A stretch of DNA of 64,000 nt from Limnephilus marmoratus (Eukaryota; Arthropoda; Insecta; Trichoptera; Limnephilidae). A program made the translations under genes and the position numbers. Where the stretch lies: positions 30,572,040 to 30,636,039 of the forward strand of contig OU862930.1 in the NCBI GenBank assembly GCA_917880885.1, written 5' to 3'. Shown piece after piece: positions 22,284 through 34,220 of the stretch; position 1 is the first letter of the stretch, and each line of letters opens with the position of its first letter. The notes beneath the pieces were generated by a model that saw nothing but the letters and a program-made list of their open reading frames with translations, was not told where the DNA came from and searched no databases.

Positions 22284-22445
22284 GAAACAATGTTACTTTG
22301 TTTGAACCACTTGTATATTTGTTTAAATCCGACCGGTTTCAGAACGACCGTTCCTTCTTCAGGGAAACGTATTCGGGACGGTCGTTCCGAAACCGGTCGG
22401 CTTTAAACAAATATATAAGCGGTTCAAACAAAGTAACATTGTTTC
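22284..22445. repeat. 71-bp near-perfect palindrome with hammerhead-like core
   Basis: Arms 22284-22354 and 22375-22445 are inverted copies with about five mismatches, separated by 20 bp. Each arm contains the CCGACCGGTTTC word. On the minus strand of the left arm the order CTGAAGA, a short hairpin, GAAAC, CGGTC appears, like a hammerhead ribozyme core. The same words recur at 50.24 kb. Confidence 0.85.
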
Positions 22446-22844
22446 ATTTAGGTATCTATTTATGGATAACTACAAAGTTATAGATGCATTCGAAACTAAT
22501 AAAATTTGTTCATCATTATGTGTTTTACATTTATAATTATACAGGTATGTGTATTATTATTTCAGAAATATTTTAATTAGATTTATAATTTACCTAGTGT
22601 TTTTTTCCTCTCTTTTCATTATTTGCGATCTATAATACATCAACGGTTAACCAATTCAGGCAGTGTAGTTTAGGAGACTTCAATACTGAAACATTTCTAA
22701 TCATTCGGATAATATGGACATGATATGCAGTACCCGGAAAACTTTCGAGTAGACAGTCTCATTCATCAAGGAGCCCGGTGGTAATCCTCATAGTCAGTGG
22801 TCACAGGGTGGTCCATTGCATCTGGTAACCAACAAAAAATCAAT
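22446..22844. other. No gene recognised
   Basis: AT-rich sequence without a convincing coding frame or element end. Confidence 0.4.
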
Positions 22845-23318
22845 TTTGGAGGTGGGTATGGGTACCGCCGCCCCAGAAACCATTTATTGGATAACCAACA
22901 ATTCTGCCATAAGTCACCCCAAGGGGTTCGCTGCGTGTGGTAACGTTGCAGGGGTGTCCGGGTTCATGGTGGTCAGGTTTGTTCGGATCTTGCGGATGCG
23001 TCTGTTCACCAACTGCGTGACAGGTCAGATCGAGTGAGACTAGTTGAGGGAGATCTACTGACTTCTCCAACAGGACTCTCAGCAGGATTTACACCGCAGT
23101 GGAAGGAATGAATTCATTCGTCCGTCACTTCTAGACACACTGACCCCCCAGATTCCTACCCACCCTTCACACCTTTTCCTACCTAGAACTTCCTCTCCTT
23201 ATTTTCTTAAAAAGATCCTCCACGCAGCACCCCCAAAGATGACATAGACCCTGAGGGGAATTATTTTCCTCGGGGCCTTTTGTGTGGAGCTAATGATAAC
23301 AAAAAAAACAAAACTTTA
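22845..23318 (+). repeat. Dispersed retrosequence S, copy 2
   Basis: Nearly full length: it begins GGAGGTGGGTATGGGTACCG, includes CCCCAGATTCCTACCCACC, and ends with GTGTGGAGCTAATGATAACA and an A-rich tail. It shares order and ends with the copies at 14.5, 38.2, 51.3 and 53.6 kb. Confidence 0.75.
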
Positions 23319-23544
23319 TTTGAGATTGTGCTTACTGTTCACAGCCATCAACGTAGAAATGAAATAACTTGATTTTAGGGTCTATTTTGGTGGATTAATC
23401 TCGTATTATACATTTCTTACGACTGGCTTAATCAGCAATATTCCGAACCGAACAATAAGCCACTGTTATTTACATATAAGGTTGCAAGCAGAGCCGGTTT
23501 TAGCACTACCAGCGCCCTGGGGCAAAATTTATAAATTCTACTAC

Positions 23545-25858
23545 AAATTTATATATAACTACTCTCAGAAATCGAGAATTGTATGTCTGTAATAGAATTC
23601 AGAACATCGGGCGGAGGAAAATTTCGCCGCCCCCTTATTAGGGTAATTAAAGCGGCAGGGAGGGGGGTTGTATGTGGAAATCCTGTTTTTTTTCTTACGA
23701 CCTATTTATATACGAGCTGCATTTTTTTTAATAATCACATTTGACGAGTATTCTTTCAACGAAAATCATGTTTATAAATTTTACTCCTTAGTTGATTGAT
23801 TGAAATTGCGTTAGAGTCCCCAAATAATTGTAACACACGCAACAATCAATTTCTCAGAATTTTACAGCATTATGTAACTCAAATGTAAAGCTTCACTTGA
23901 TGCACGATGCATCTGCAACTCGTTATTTAATGTATCATTGTATGCTGAACACAAAACCCGTTTGTATGGCGGTGAATTAAAACTACACTCAGAACACAAA
24001 AATAGTTTTTCTTTGATTCTGGCATTAAATATTTAGTCTGCAACTGAAATTTTATAATTGCACATCGAAGAACAGAATGTTTTCTTTCTAAATGTGTCAG
24101 CAGATGAATCCAACTGGAACTTGACATTCTGTATTGGTTAAAATTGAATCTCTACCTTGCGAATTAAGACTACACTCGGAACATGAAAATGGTTTTTCTT
24201 TGATTCTGGCAGCACATGCATAGCCTGCAAATAGAATATTATAACTTCATTTATTTATTTATTTATTTATTTATTACATAAGATACATTTATACAGTAAA
24301 ATAACATAATAATAATATTTCAAAATAGCTGTAAATATTAAAATGGTTACAAGTGTTATTAAGTCTTGTTTGTCTATATTAGTTCCTAGCTAGGCAGATT
24401 GCCCGTTCTAAGGAACCAAATTCTGGTAAAAAAATGCAAAAATGTGTTCTGAACAAAAAAAAATGGTTTTTTTTGTAGATTAAATATATACTAAGTTCTT
24501 ACTGATTGTGGCATTTTATATTTAAGCATTTAAAATTTTAAGTTTTAAGCGACGCTATTTAACAATTTTTTAGACTCAACCCTACCTAAGCCAATCAACC
24601 ATTAAAGAGGATGTTTTCCTTCGAAATGTGTCAACATATGAATCCAACAAATTTACATTCTCAACACAAAATTGGTTTGAATTAAGTCTGTATGCGGCGA
24701 ATTAAAAGTACATTCAGAACATGAATATGGTTTTTCTTAATTCTGGCAGCACATACAGAGTCTGCAACTAGAATTTTATAACTGAACTTCGAATAAGATA
24801 ATGATTTAGTTTGAATTGTGACAGCAGATGAATCCTCAAATAGAATTTTACATTCTGAAAACTGGTTTAACCCTTCGAATAATTAGAACCAAATATCTTT
24901 AAACTTTTGCCTCTCACTGTTTGCGCACAAAATTTCCGGTTCTTCCCATGCATTTTAAATGTTCCTTTTTTTGCTTTTTTTATTCTTTTGCATAAAACAA
25001 AATTGTTCTAAAAGCTAGATAAAGTAATTTTTCCGACGTGCTTATTAACTCATTATTGGTTCTAAATATAAAAATTTTGGAATTGGAAATGTGAATTGGC
25101 TCAAAAGTACACGTCTCCGAATATTCGAATTAAAGTATCTAAAATAAAATAACCTAAAAATTTTAAATACAGATTTATTTTCTTAAAAAAATGTAATAAA
25201 ACTGTATCTTAACTTTTTATCGCAATCACAAATTTATTTTAAAAATAAATATATTTTTAAAATAAATGTGTGGGATATAATTTCATAATTTTATTTTAAA
25301 ATTAAATGTGTGGGAGAATTTGCGTCTCCTGCGATTAGATGGGTTAAATTAAATCTGTATTTGGCAATTTAAAACTACACTCAGAATATGAAAATGGTTT
25401 TTCTTTGATTCTGGCAGCTCATATATAGTATAAAACTAGAATTTTATATCTGCACTTCTAATAAAATAATGGTATCTTTCGAAATGTATCAGCAGATGAA
25501 TACACAACTGAAATTCATTAGTTAATACAATCTGAACACAATTCAAAGTGAATTAATTAAGAGTGAATCTGTTTGCAAGTTATCAGCTTTAATTAGTATC
25601 ACTCTCATAAGATGCGTACGGTTTTGCTACGAATTGCGAAATTTGCAGTGTAAAAAAATATAATTATTGATATTTTTAATAAATAATATAAAACGAGTTG
25701 GATTCGTAAACGAAAAAATCTTAGAACATTTTCAAATAATGATTTGAAATGGTTTAAATTTAAGTTTTTTTAAGATAATGTTATTATTTATTGTGAAAAT
25801 TTGCCGCCCCTCATATAAAGTGCCACCTGGGGTGCCCCCCCCCCACGCAACCCCACTG
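23545..25858 (-). mobile_element. Finger-derived hAT-like element, minus strand (Z4)
   Basis: Its 5' end is on the right: on the minus strand it starts CAGTGGGGTTGCGTGGGGGG at 25858, a mutated form of the Z1 terminus. The interior matches Z1 in reverse, including the ATTAAATGTGTGGGA block and degraded finger blocks such as ACACTCAGAACATGAAAAT. A LINE tail with TTTA repeats (24245 to about 24600) is inserted. The left terminus is lost, so no target duplication can be read. Confidence 0.65.
24245..24600 (-). mobile_element. LINE 3' tail inserted in Z4
   Basis: A run of TTTA units followed by AT-rich non-coding sequence has the look of a minus-strand LINE 3' end, as at 4.26 kb. Finger-derived sequence resumes on the right. 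There is no coding sequence. Confidence 0.4.
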
Positions 25859-25864
25859 CCCCTA

Positions 25865-26326
25865 AGTACAATACAATTCCATACGAAAAAAGGCAATGAG
25901 TATAATGAAATAACCGTTTATAAAAACAAACCTTTTTATTTAAAACTACTTATTTACTACTACTACTTTTCTAGTCTTCCTATCGGCGAAATTGATAACC
26001 TAATAGAATTCTTTGATTAGGTTTTATCAAAAATAATGTTTTTAGCAATTTCATTTTCGATTGAAAAAGTTGCCAAGTTTGTCAATTTAGATTGAGATTT
26101 TGTCGATCGCAGATAGGTTTTTTTATCTTAAATGAATTGTTTCATTGTTTGCTAGTTTTTTTATGAAATGAGAATTAGAGAAATGTCGCCCTATATCATT
26201 ATTCGGATAATTATCAATGTGAGTTTACACTAGGCCACGCTTAAAAATGTTAAAAAGAGATTGATAATGTGTTTCTCTATGGTTGGGGATTCCCGGTAAA
26301 TGAACTGCAGCAGTGCTCCGATCGAA
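25865..26326. other. No gene recognised
   Basis: AT-rich unique-looking sequence between Z4 and the Harbinger-like element. One frame at 25778-26020 runs out of Z4 and resembles nothing known. Confidence 0.4.
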
Positions 26327-27631
26327 AGGCCCCAGTACACGTTGGGCCAACGTGTTGGGCCAACGCGTTGGCCAGATTTTTGTGAAACCGTTCACACGTT
26401 GGCGTGTTTCATTCTGCGTTGGTCGCTAGATGAGGATGGACGTTAGCGGGGCCGCTGCAATATACTTGTACAGCGCGATGCGATGTGTTCTGTATGTAGC
26501 CATTAATGACTCTTTTTTTAAAATTCAGTTAGTGGAATATTCATATTATCTGCTATTCTACTCCAATCATCATTAACCTGAAATAATATTTTTTCTGGAA
26601 GGTAAACTTACAGACTACTATAGAACAGTCCAATAATATTTCACAATTTTATCATTATTTAGTGTCCGACCGAAACAGGACTTTCCACCGAAACCGAATC
26701 TTCGGTTTTTAGACATGTTAAGAATCGATTGTTTACTGTTATTTGGCTTATTTTTTACACTTATTCGGACAGTTAACACGTGTTAAATAAATAAATAAAA
26801 AAGTAATCGAAGTATGTGAAAAAATAATATTTATTTATTATTTTAAAAATTTATAAAAAATAACAAAACACGTTAAATCAATTTGGGAGGCGGGAATGGG
26901 TACCTTTATTGGATAACCCTCACACCTGGCGTAGATCACCCTAGGTTTGATGACCAGGACACACCGAACCCCAGATTCCTACCCACCCCTTAAACCCTTT
27001 TCGCAGAACTCTCCTCTCCTTCCTTTCCTTAAAAAACCCTCAACACAGCATCCCTAAAGATGACATAGGCCCTGGGGGAAATTATTTTCCTCAGGGCCTC
27101 CTGTGTGGAGCTCATGTAAAAAAAAGAACCGTCCAATAATATTTAAAGAGGTTTAAATAACCATCAATATTAATATGAATTATTATTATGACTATTGATA
27201 TTTTCGAGTTTATTCGTTACAAACTACAAAAATACAAATCATTCCTCATTTATTATATTAGTGTGATTATTATTACTCTGAAATCGCAACTAAACATTTA
27301 TTATTTAAAATACATTAATTGTGATAATAATCAATTAGCCTAAATATTTCCTCATTACTCCATGACGCCATGTTCGTGAAACAATCGTTGGAACAATTAA
27401 GCGCGACAGCGTCCGCTCCGGCCGACGCGTATTTATGAACTGATCGCTCGGCCAACATGTGAACGCTGTTGGTGGCTTGCGACAAATTCCTTTGATTTGT
27501 GCACGAAAAACCGACACCCATCGGGTCGTCGGCCAACGTTGGCCGCCAACGCCAAAAACACACAAAATGGCCCTGTACACGTTGGGCCAACGCGTTGGCC
27601 CAACACGTTGGCCCAACGTATACTGGGGCCT
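26327..27631. mobile_element. PIF/Harbinger-like element without transposase
   Basis: The left end AGGCCCCAGTACACGTTGGG and the inverse of the right end (AGGCCCCAGTATACGTTGGG) match over at least 45 bp, including tandem GGGCCAACG words. A 3-bp GAA lies outside both ends, compatible with the 3-bp target duplications of PIF/Harbinger. No transposase frame is present; frames near 27315-27674 are chance products of the repeats. It was later split by a retrosequence at 26642-27124. Confidence 0.65.
26642..27124 (+). mobile_element. Retro-insertion with 20-bp target duplication, contains retrosequence S copy 3
   Basis: AGAACAGTCCAATAATATTT at 26622-26641 is repeated at 27125-27144 with one difference. 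The inserted 483 bp ends with GTGTGGAGCTCATGTAAAAA, the 3' end of retrosequence S. The S part starts at about 26885 with GGGAGGCGGGAATGGGTACC and has a large internal deletion. A long target duplication plus an A tail is what target-primed reverse transcription leaves. Confidence 0.75.
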
Positions 27632-28263
27632 GAAGGGATTGTACACCACGTTCCAATTCTAGTGTTGCCACCATAACAATTTTTTTCCTAAATTTGAATT
27701 TGAATTAACCATTAAGTAGACCTGGCTCAAAGAGCGAGGGAATATAAAGGGGCGCCTGTGGCGCCCCTTTATGTCCGGCGCCCTGGGCGGTCGCCCAACC
27801 GCGCCCTACCCTAACGCCGCTACTGGTTGCAAGGCAGGACAGAAAAAAACTTGTAGCTACCTGCCATACGAGGACTTCAAGTTGGTTCAATCAGCAAGTC
27901 AGTAATACGGTGAAAGAGAGTGACGTAGGTACGGCGTGCAGGGAAGGCGGTGAATTGCCGATGGACTGAAGCATGACTGCAGACTCGTACGCCGAATCAA
28001 TATTTTCATTATGGTTTCATGATTGGTTTATTTTATTTATTTATTTTGAATTTCGCGCCCGGCTGGGAGCATAACATACAAATAAAACAAAATGAATAAC
28101 AAAATCTTAAAATAATTAATTCATGAATGTGGCTTTTGATTGCTTAGCAAAACTAGATAGTTATTAAATAACAATAAAATGAAAGGTACACATACTTTAC
28201 ACCAAAGGATGAAAACATAAAAATACCTATAGGTAATTGTTGCATTGCGTATATTATTAGCCT
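27632..28263. other. Transposon debris, no gene
   Basis: Near 27735-27825 a GC-rich piece ends GCCGCTACTGG. Inverted, this is CAGTAGCGGC, a hAT-like terminus different from the Z family. At 28028-28050, TTTATTTATTTATTTTG-type repeats look like another minus-strand LINE tail. No frame is supported. Confidence 0.4.
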
Positions 28264-29516
28264 AAGGGGGTCTTTCACCATCTTGCCTGTAAGCTGCCGG
28301 TAGCACTACCCATAGAATAAAGCATTTTTTCGATTTCACCATCCTTCAGATAAGCTTATGTGGGTAGATAAAGTTTCCCTTTGTTATTGGGTACTCAAAG
28401 CAGCCAGTAAAGTTTAACGGGTAGATGATATCTAAGTTTTATACCTTATTAGCTAAGTTTTCTACCATGGGTTCAATATTTTCTGACAGCTCCTGTCAAA
28501 TCGCATTAACATCACCCGAATTTTTCAGGATTTTACAACAAAGCTGAAGTCACAAGGTTCACTCGGATGAAGGTTTACTCGATGAAATGTTCCATTCTCG
28601 TTTCACCGAGTGTTCACACGGTTCCTTCGAAGGAAGAGTTCACTCGACATTCTCGCTACGAAGTCGTCGAGAGTAGTCGCGGCCGCATTGGAATTCGTCC
28701 GGCGCTGACGGCTAAGTTCGGGAATATTTACGATTTCAATTGACATTTCCGATAACGTCGAAGTAAATGACGAGAAATTGGCGATTCTTGTAAACAGTAA
28801 ATAAATTTCAGCACCATAAAATGAACATATGGTTAAATAATAACCTGAAAACTGATATCTACCAGTATTTTTGCACCATAAAAATATTTTTATTCCAAAA
28901 TAGGCCTCGGCTTGCAATAAAATCCATATAAATGGAATATTTATTAACGTATCCAAAAACTAAAAACTGTTTTGGAAAGGTGATGAAAGATTCTTTCAAA
29001 ATTTATTATTAGAAATAACCACGTATTTTTTTAAATAGAATAATTTTTAATGTAAACTTTTAAAAGTTAAAAAAATGGCTCTACTTGCTTTTATTCTAAC
29101 TAAAATTACTGGTAACAAAAAAATATAAAAACACACACTTATTTTGTTAGACAAATAAATTATAAACGTTTCTGTCACCTCACTTTTTTGTCGTTTCATA
29201 TAAAAATAATTCATAAAAAATTCACAATGTTTCATAATTTTTTTTTCAAATTCTATCAGAAACTTTGGTTCCATAGAAGTGAAAATTCGTATTCTTTTGT
29301 GGTTAATTGTTATATTGAATACATAGAGCATTATTTTCTCTTTCCAATACCGTTTAGATCATATTTTTCACTATGATAGTAAGGGAGAAACAATGATTTC
29401 TATGAGACGTGTAGGAGTTATTTCGAAAAGCCAACTAAACGGAGCATTTTGACGTTTAAGCCGCTCCGGCTACTCGTCCTCACGCCAGAGCATTTCGGCC
29501 GACTGATTTGCGAGTG
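28264..29516. other. No gene recognised; possible Harbinger-type debris
   Basis: A GAGTGTTCACACGGTTCCTT word at about 28606 recurs near 31039 (GTGTTCACACGGTTCATTTC). A minus-strand frame at 28603-28956 ends with a hydrophilic stretch (IVNIPELSRQRR, then LDDFVARMSSELFLRR) that could be an exon of a transposon protein, but I cannot name it. The rest is AT-rich. Confidence 0.3.
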
Positions 29517-29750
29517 AAAAGGTGCCTGTAAACGATCAAATTTGTTTGTCAAATTTACGTGTTTGTCAAATTATTTGAACGTCTACGGCCTTGTTTGATG
29601 TGCTTGTCAAATAAACTACGTGTTTGACGTGTTTGTCAGAAATTCTGATTGACGGAAAGTTTGAACGATATTTGACAACATGTTTGAACCATGTTTGAAA
29701 GTTTGCGGGGGTGTTTATCAAACAAACGTCAGTTTCGTGTTGCCATCACT

Positions 29751-29963
29751 ATGGAGAGTGCTGCGTCATCGAATGTTATAAGCGAAAGATACTTTTTATT
29801 GCATTTTATATCTATATATCGTGATCTGCCGCAACTGTGGAAAGTAAAATGCAAGGACTATATGGATAAAAATAAAAGAAACATCGGAATCAAAACAATA
29901 ACAGATTTATTAAAAGTATTTCGCGCCAATATTACAGAAGAAGACGTGAAAAAAATAAAATAA
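29751..29963 (+). CDS. MADF-domain protein fragment of a Harbinger element
   Basis: From the ATG at 29751 the frame reads 70 residues and carries the first half of a MADF (Myb/SANT-like) domain: YRDLPQLWKVKCKDYMDKNK, IGIKTITDLLKVF and EEDVKKIK. PIF/Harbinger elements commonly encode a Myb/SANT-like partner that binds DNA and escorts the transposase (family knowledge). The frame stops where a Merlin-like insertion begins 11 bp later, so the rest of the domain is cut off or deleted. An upstream in-frame ATG at 29691 would add residues that do not look conserved. Confidence 0.6.
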   Translation: MESAASSNVISERYFLLHFISIYRDLPQLWKVKCKDYMDKNKRNIGIKTITDLLKVFRANITEEDVKKIK

Positions 29964-29973
29964 TATAAAATAA

Positions 29974-30545
29974 GGGTGAAATGCAGATCCGGGCACAGTT
30001 TGGAAATTTAATAAAAAGGCACTTTCTAGATGAGAAAAGTGTGGAGAAGATGAATAAAAAATAAATTAAGGCGCGCTCGGCAAAATTGAGGGAGATACAA
30101 CCGTTCAAAGTATTTAAAAATTCACTTCGCGAACTGATATTGACAGTTCGTTCGCCATGTTTTCATTGCTTATGTTGGATCCCAGACCTAATACAGAATT
30201 AATAGTACGCCAAAATCACAAACCATATTACACAAACCTAGCGTAGCCGCTAAACCACTTGAAAACTGGGATGTTTTTTTGCCGTGACGCGAGCAGGCGC
30301 TACGAAGGGGGCACTTTCTTTTCTATCACAAACCATGTTTAGCGTATTAGGTTATAAAAAATGGCGGGCGAACTGTCAATATCAGTTTGTAAAGTGAAAT
30401 TTTAAATACTTTGAACGGTTGTATCTCCCTCAATTTTGCCGAGCGCGCCTTAATTTTTGTTTTATTCTGCTTTTCCACACTTTTCTCATCTACAAAGTGC
30501 CTTTTTATTAAATTTCCAAACTGTGCCTGGATCTGCATTCCTCCC
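29974..30545. mobile_element. Merlin-like foldback element M1 with 8-bp duplication
   Basis: It starts GGGTGAAATGCAGATCCGGG and ends with the inverse of GGGAGGAATGCAGATCC. Arms of about 210 bp are inverted copies, so the single strand would fold back almost completely. TAAAATAA flanks both sides (29966-29973 and 30546-30553). An 8-bp duplication plus GGG ends fits Merlin, and the copy at 56416 shares both ends. No gene is present. One copy of the unit with CACAAACCTAGCGTAGCCGC lies in the spacer. Confidence 0.75.
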
Positions 30546-30891
30546 TAAAATAATATCCCTAAGCAAATTTTCATGTATATATTTACCTCTTAGTTAGCCA
30601 TTCTCTAGACCAACACCTTCTTTTTTTTCTTTTTAAGACACAGAGCTAATGTCAACGCAAGAAATGCTTTATCCGTATCCGTCATTTTTAACAACAAAAA
30701 ATATTTCACTATTCACCTCACTTCAGACCGGATACAATAAACGTCAAAAGACAATTCCCGGCGAAAGCTGTAAATAAATGAACTAATATTTGACAAACTT
30801 CATTTGAACGTCTGCGGCCTTGCTCATCAAACGCCGGACGAGCAAACGTAAAATTTGACAAACAAATTTGATCGTTTACAGGCACCTTTTA

Positions 30892-32370
30892 GGTGCCTGT
30901 AAAGACTGTTCACTTGAGTGTTCACACACATCATTCGCGTCACGTGATGTTAAATACCGGTTGCGAGTGAACAGCGCCGAAGGAAGCATTCCAACATTGT
31001 TGGAATGCTTCATTCGGAACTGTCTCTATTCACTTTCGTGTTCACACGGTTCATTTCGAGGGAAAGAGGCGGAATGAAATCACGAAATGAACGATAAATG
31101 AATGGTGTGAATGGGCTCTAAACGAAAATTGTTGTTTTGTAATCCATGACCAGATTAAAGACTCTCAAAGGACCACCCGGTATGTTATTTTAATATAAAT
31201 ATTGAACAATAATACTTAGGTACATCATATTTTAACAAAAATAACAACAGTGTTTTGTCATTGTATTTTTTTTTTACATGAATACCGCACAAGAGTCCCA
31301 ACTGCTCCCGTCTGGAGCCAGTGGGACTATGGCATCCCCAATTGGGGTATGTTGTGAGGCTGACGGCAGTGGGGAGGAGAAGGAGACAGGGAAGAGGAAG
31401 GTGGGGTAGTACCTGGCTATTCAGATCTGGTCACCAAACACAGCAGCAGCCATTTCAAGCAACGTTTCAATTCTGAATGGTGGTCTTACACCAGGGCTAT
31501 ACTGAGATTATCTTCCACTCTTAAATACCAACAAAGATGTACCATAATAATTTCATTGTTATCAGGGATAATGCTGTACCTGATGTCTGCTTTGTTGATG
31601 TCTGCTCGCAGATTTATAAAGGCATGGTCGGAGGCTATTGGATATAACCGTCCAATATATATTTGCACCCCTCGGGACCCGGCTCTTTTAAAAGAAGATC
31701 AATTTATAATTTGACCCGGTCCCCGAGAGTCGTTGGGACTATGGACTGTACTCATGTTGCAATGTGACCAAGTAAGTACCTCTGAATATCATACTACTGT
31801 AATGGATAGTTGTTATTATGAATATTTGTATTACCTATTAATGAATTTATATGGACAAGGAAGGTACAAAATTTGTACCTATGTCCTCACTATATACCTA
31901 TAGTATTCATTTCCATATTCCAACAGTATTCGATTTCCACAACTATAAAAAAATCAAGTACTGAAATGACTTTCTTCTTTCAGATGGAGAAAAAGCCTTC
32001 TTCTGTATTCTTCGGGTGGACGTGCAAGTGATCCCGTATAAACCCTAGAAATATTGTAGAAGTGTGTTTTTGGGATTTTAAAGAGTGTTATATTATTATA
32101 TATCTGTACTAATATCTGAAAAAACACATATTTAGCTTTATGGAAACTATAATAAAACTACAGAATATTTTGGTATTTCTTTACAATATATTTATTTAAT
32201 AACATGTGAGAGCAAACATTTCTCTTTGTAAGTAGGTACAAACCTACTAGGTACGGTAGAATATATTTTGTTTTTATAAATAAATGAAAACATTATCTGT
32301 TATAATTGTGCAATTTACAAACATGATTTTGCAACAAACAAGTTATTACAAAATAGAATCTGAATTAAAA
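30892..32370. other. No gene recognised; repeat fragments
   Basis: A Harbinger-like end opens the stretch. At 31265-31480, read on the minus strand, a pyrimidine-rich sequence ends GCGGTATTCATGTAAAAAAA, an A tail like that of retrosequence S. A 12-bp stem (CTCGGGACCCGG around 31672 with its near-inverse around 31718) is visible. The minus-strand frame 31486-31668 is not recognisable. Confidence 0.35.
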
Positions 32371-32379
32371 AGTAAAATA

Positions 32380-32515
32380 TTAATTTCACTCATTACGCTT
32401 ACATCAGCCTTGCATTCTTTGCGAATCTCCACGTTTCCCATACAATCGTACATGGCTTTATCACACATTCGCCTCAGGGATCTCATTTCCGCAAAATGTG
32501 AATGGTACGTACACG
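32380..32515 (-). pseudogene. RTE-type LINE fragment, minus strand
   Basis: Read on the minus strand, blocks like EMRSLRRMCDKAMYD and NVEIRKECKADVSVMSEI match the plus-strand RTE remnant at 38.1 kb (RFLRRECGKTMYDL, NVEIREECKADVNVMSKI). Only the extreme C-terminal part of the polymerase protein is left. Confidence 0.6.
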
Positions 32516-32622
32516 TAAGTATATATTATTTATAATTACCCTGTAAGGGTATTTAGTAGATGTACAACTACAGTAAACATTACAAAAATGACAATGTTCC
32601 GGAGGTTAAATATAAATAACAA

Positions 32623-33126
32623 TATGCTTTGTGTTGAACACCTTACTTAAATGAATATTCCAGATTATAAAGTAAACTATACATTCGGTTTTATAATATC
32701 ATTGTGTCAGCAGAGCAAAAGGTCTGGAGGCTCTGAAGGGCTGATGGCTATCCATGATGGTAGTGTTTCCACAATGCCCGGCCCGGCCATGTACTCCTCA
32801 ATCGCATTCGGTTTACCTGGAAGTAATAATAACAAGGAATGAAACACTGATGGTGCTCACATAAATATGCTCATTATGCTTTGTGTTGAACACCTTACTT
32901 AAATGAATATTCCAGATTATAAAGTAAACTATACATTCGGTTTTATAATATCATTGTGTCAGCAGAGCAGAAGGTCTGGAGGCTCTGAAGGGCTGATGGC
33001 TATCCATGATGGTAGTGTTCCCACAATGCCCGGCCCGGCCATGTACTCCTCAATCGCATTCGGTTTACCTGGAAGTAATAATAACAAGGAATGAAACACT
33101 GATGGTGCTCACATACATATGCTCAT
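32623..33126. repeat. 252-bp tandem duplication
   Basis: The block starting ATGCTTTGTGTTGAACACCT at 32623 is repeated from 32875 with only a few differences. Each copy contains, on the minus strand, an acceptor-like TTACTTCCAG followed by an open stretch including EEYMAGPGIVETLPSW and ISPSEPPDLLLC before a stop. This could be a duplicated terminal exon of an unrecognised gene or element. Confidence 0.85.
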
Positions 33127-33920
33127 CATCTCTTCCACCTGCAGATCAATGAGCATGCTCACAAATCAACAACCGGTTGAAAGAGAGCATGCGACTAATA
33201 GTGTGTTTTGGTAGCTTATTAGATGTATAGATACATTTATTTCAGTGCACTACTTCTGCGACTAAGAACTATTACATTTATGTATTTCTCATTGCCCAGA
33301 ATAATAGAATGGAGGGAAATAATTATGTCGAGTCTTCAATTTATGATGGGGCGGTCCGACGCTTTGTAGGGAACCCGCTCGCACAACGTGGGTTGTGTAC
33401 GATCTAAAGTTTATATTTAGCCTTACGAAATATAATGTTTGTTTGTGTGAAAGCACTATGAAACCATGCATGATTTTAATTCAATGGCAAGCTAGAATTT
33501 AACACTAAACAAATACAAAATATTGTTACTGAAGTAGTTCAGTTGTACATAATATTGTATATTTTTTACTATTCTGGTGTAAAAGTCCTTAAAATCTAGA
33601 TAGCGTTAATTCAGAAGCAATGAGAAAAGAAAGAGATTTTGTGACATTTTTCAAACATGACTATTATATCTAATACCTGACGCAGAAGAATTGAATTTAT
33701 CTGTAACAGCCTTCCAGGCCGCCTCGTTCTTCATGTCACCATGCTGTGTTCTCGAATATTTGCTTGTCAATAAATAAGTTCACCAGAATTTCGCCATCAT
33801 CTTTGCCAAAATCCGTGCACCGATTTCGCTTATTCATCCTGAAAAACAAGACAAATCTATAAATTCAACTACAACCTTTTATAAAATCACTCAATAATAA
33901 AAAAAGGCTGGGAAAAAAAT
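33127..33920. other. No gene recognised
   Basis: AT-rich sequence with no convincing frame, repeat or element end. Confidence 0.35.
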
Positions 33921-33924
33921 CGGT

Positions 33925-34220
33925 TTACGGAAGGTCTTCCTAGATAATTTTTTTTTTTATACTAATTATGGGCCGGAAAATCCAAAACTGAAAGAATTTT
34001 TTTTCGGAAAGCAATATTAACAAAGTTACACGACTTTAAAAATTTTTATACACATACAGGAAAATAGCCATTTTGGAAGCATTCTGATTCCTACAAAATC
34101 AAACTAATAGTTATTTTTATACTAACTTTGGGCCGGGGAATCCGAATCTGAAAGAATTAGGCGGCGGCAAGCAATATTAACTGAATTACACGACTTTAAA
34201 ATTTTCAATACACACACACA
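33925..34220. repeat. Two diverged copies of an M-element internal block
   Basis: Blocks with TACTAATTATGGGCCGG near 33959 and TACTAACTTTGGGCCGG near 34120 continue with GAAAGAATT, AAGCAATATTAAC and TTACACGACTTTAAAA. The same order occurs at 56750-56885 inside the Merlin-like element M2. Confidence 0.65.

Larger units (their letters stand above)
29521..30886 (+). mobile_element. PIF/Harbinger-like element carrying a MADF frame
   Basis: The left end GGTGCCTGTAAACGATCAAA and the inverse of the right end match for about 37 bp. Both are flanked by A/T runs that blur the target site. A GGTGCCTGTA-type end is close to Harbinger termini (family knowledge). It encodes a MADF protein fragment but no DDE transposase. 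A Merlin-like element is inserted at 29974-30545, directly after the MADF stop. A further GGTGCCTGTAAAGACTG end follows immediately at about 30892. Confidence 0.65.

Noticed and set aside
27315..27674. 119-residue minus-strand frame
   Set aside because: It runs through the inverted repeat of the Harbinger-like element, and the reading frame has no domain similarity.
31671..31735. GC-rich hairpin as a transcription terminator
   Set aside because: Rho-independent terminators do not apply to this eukaryotic sequence; it is probably a transposon end.
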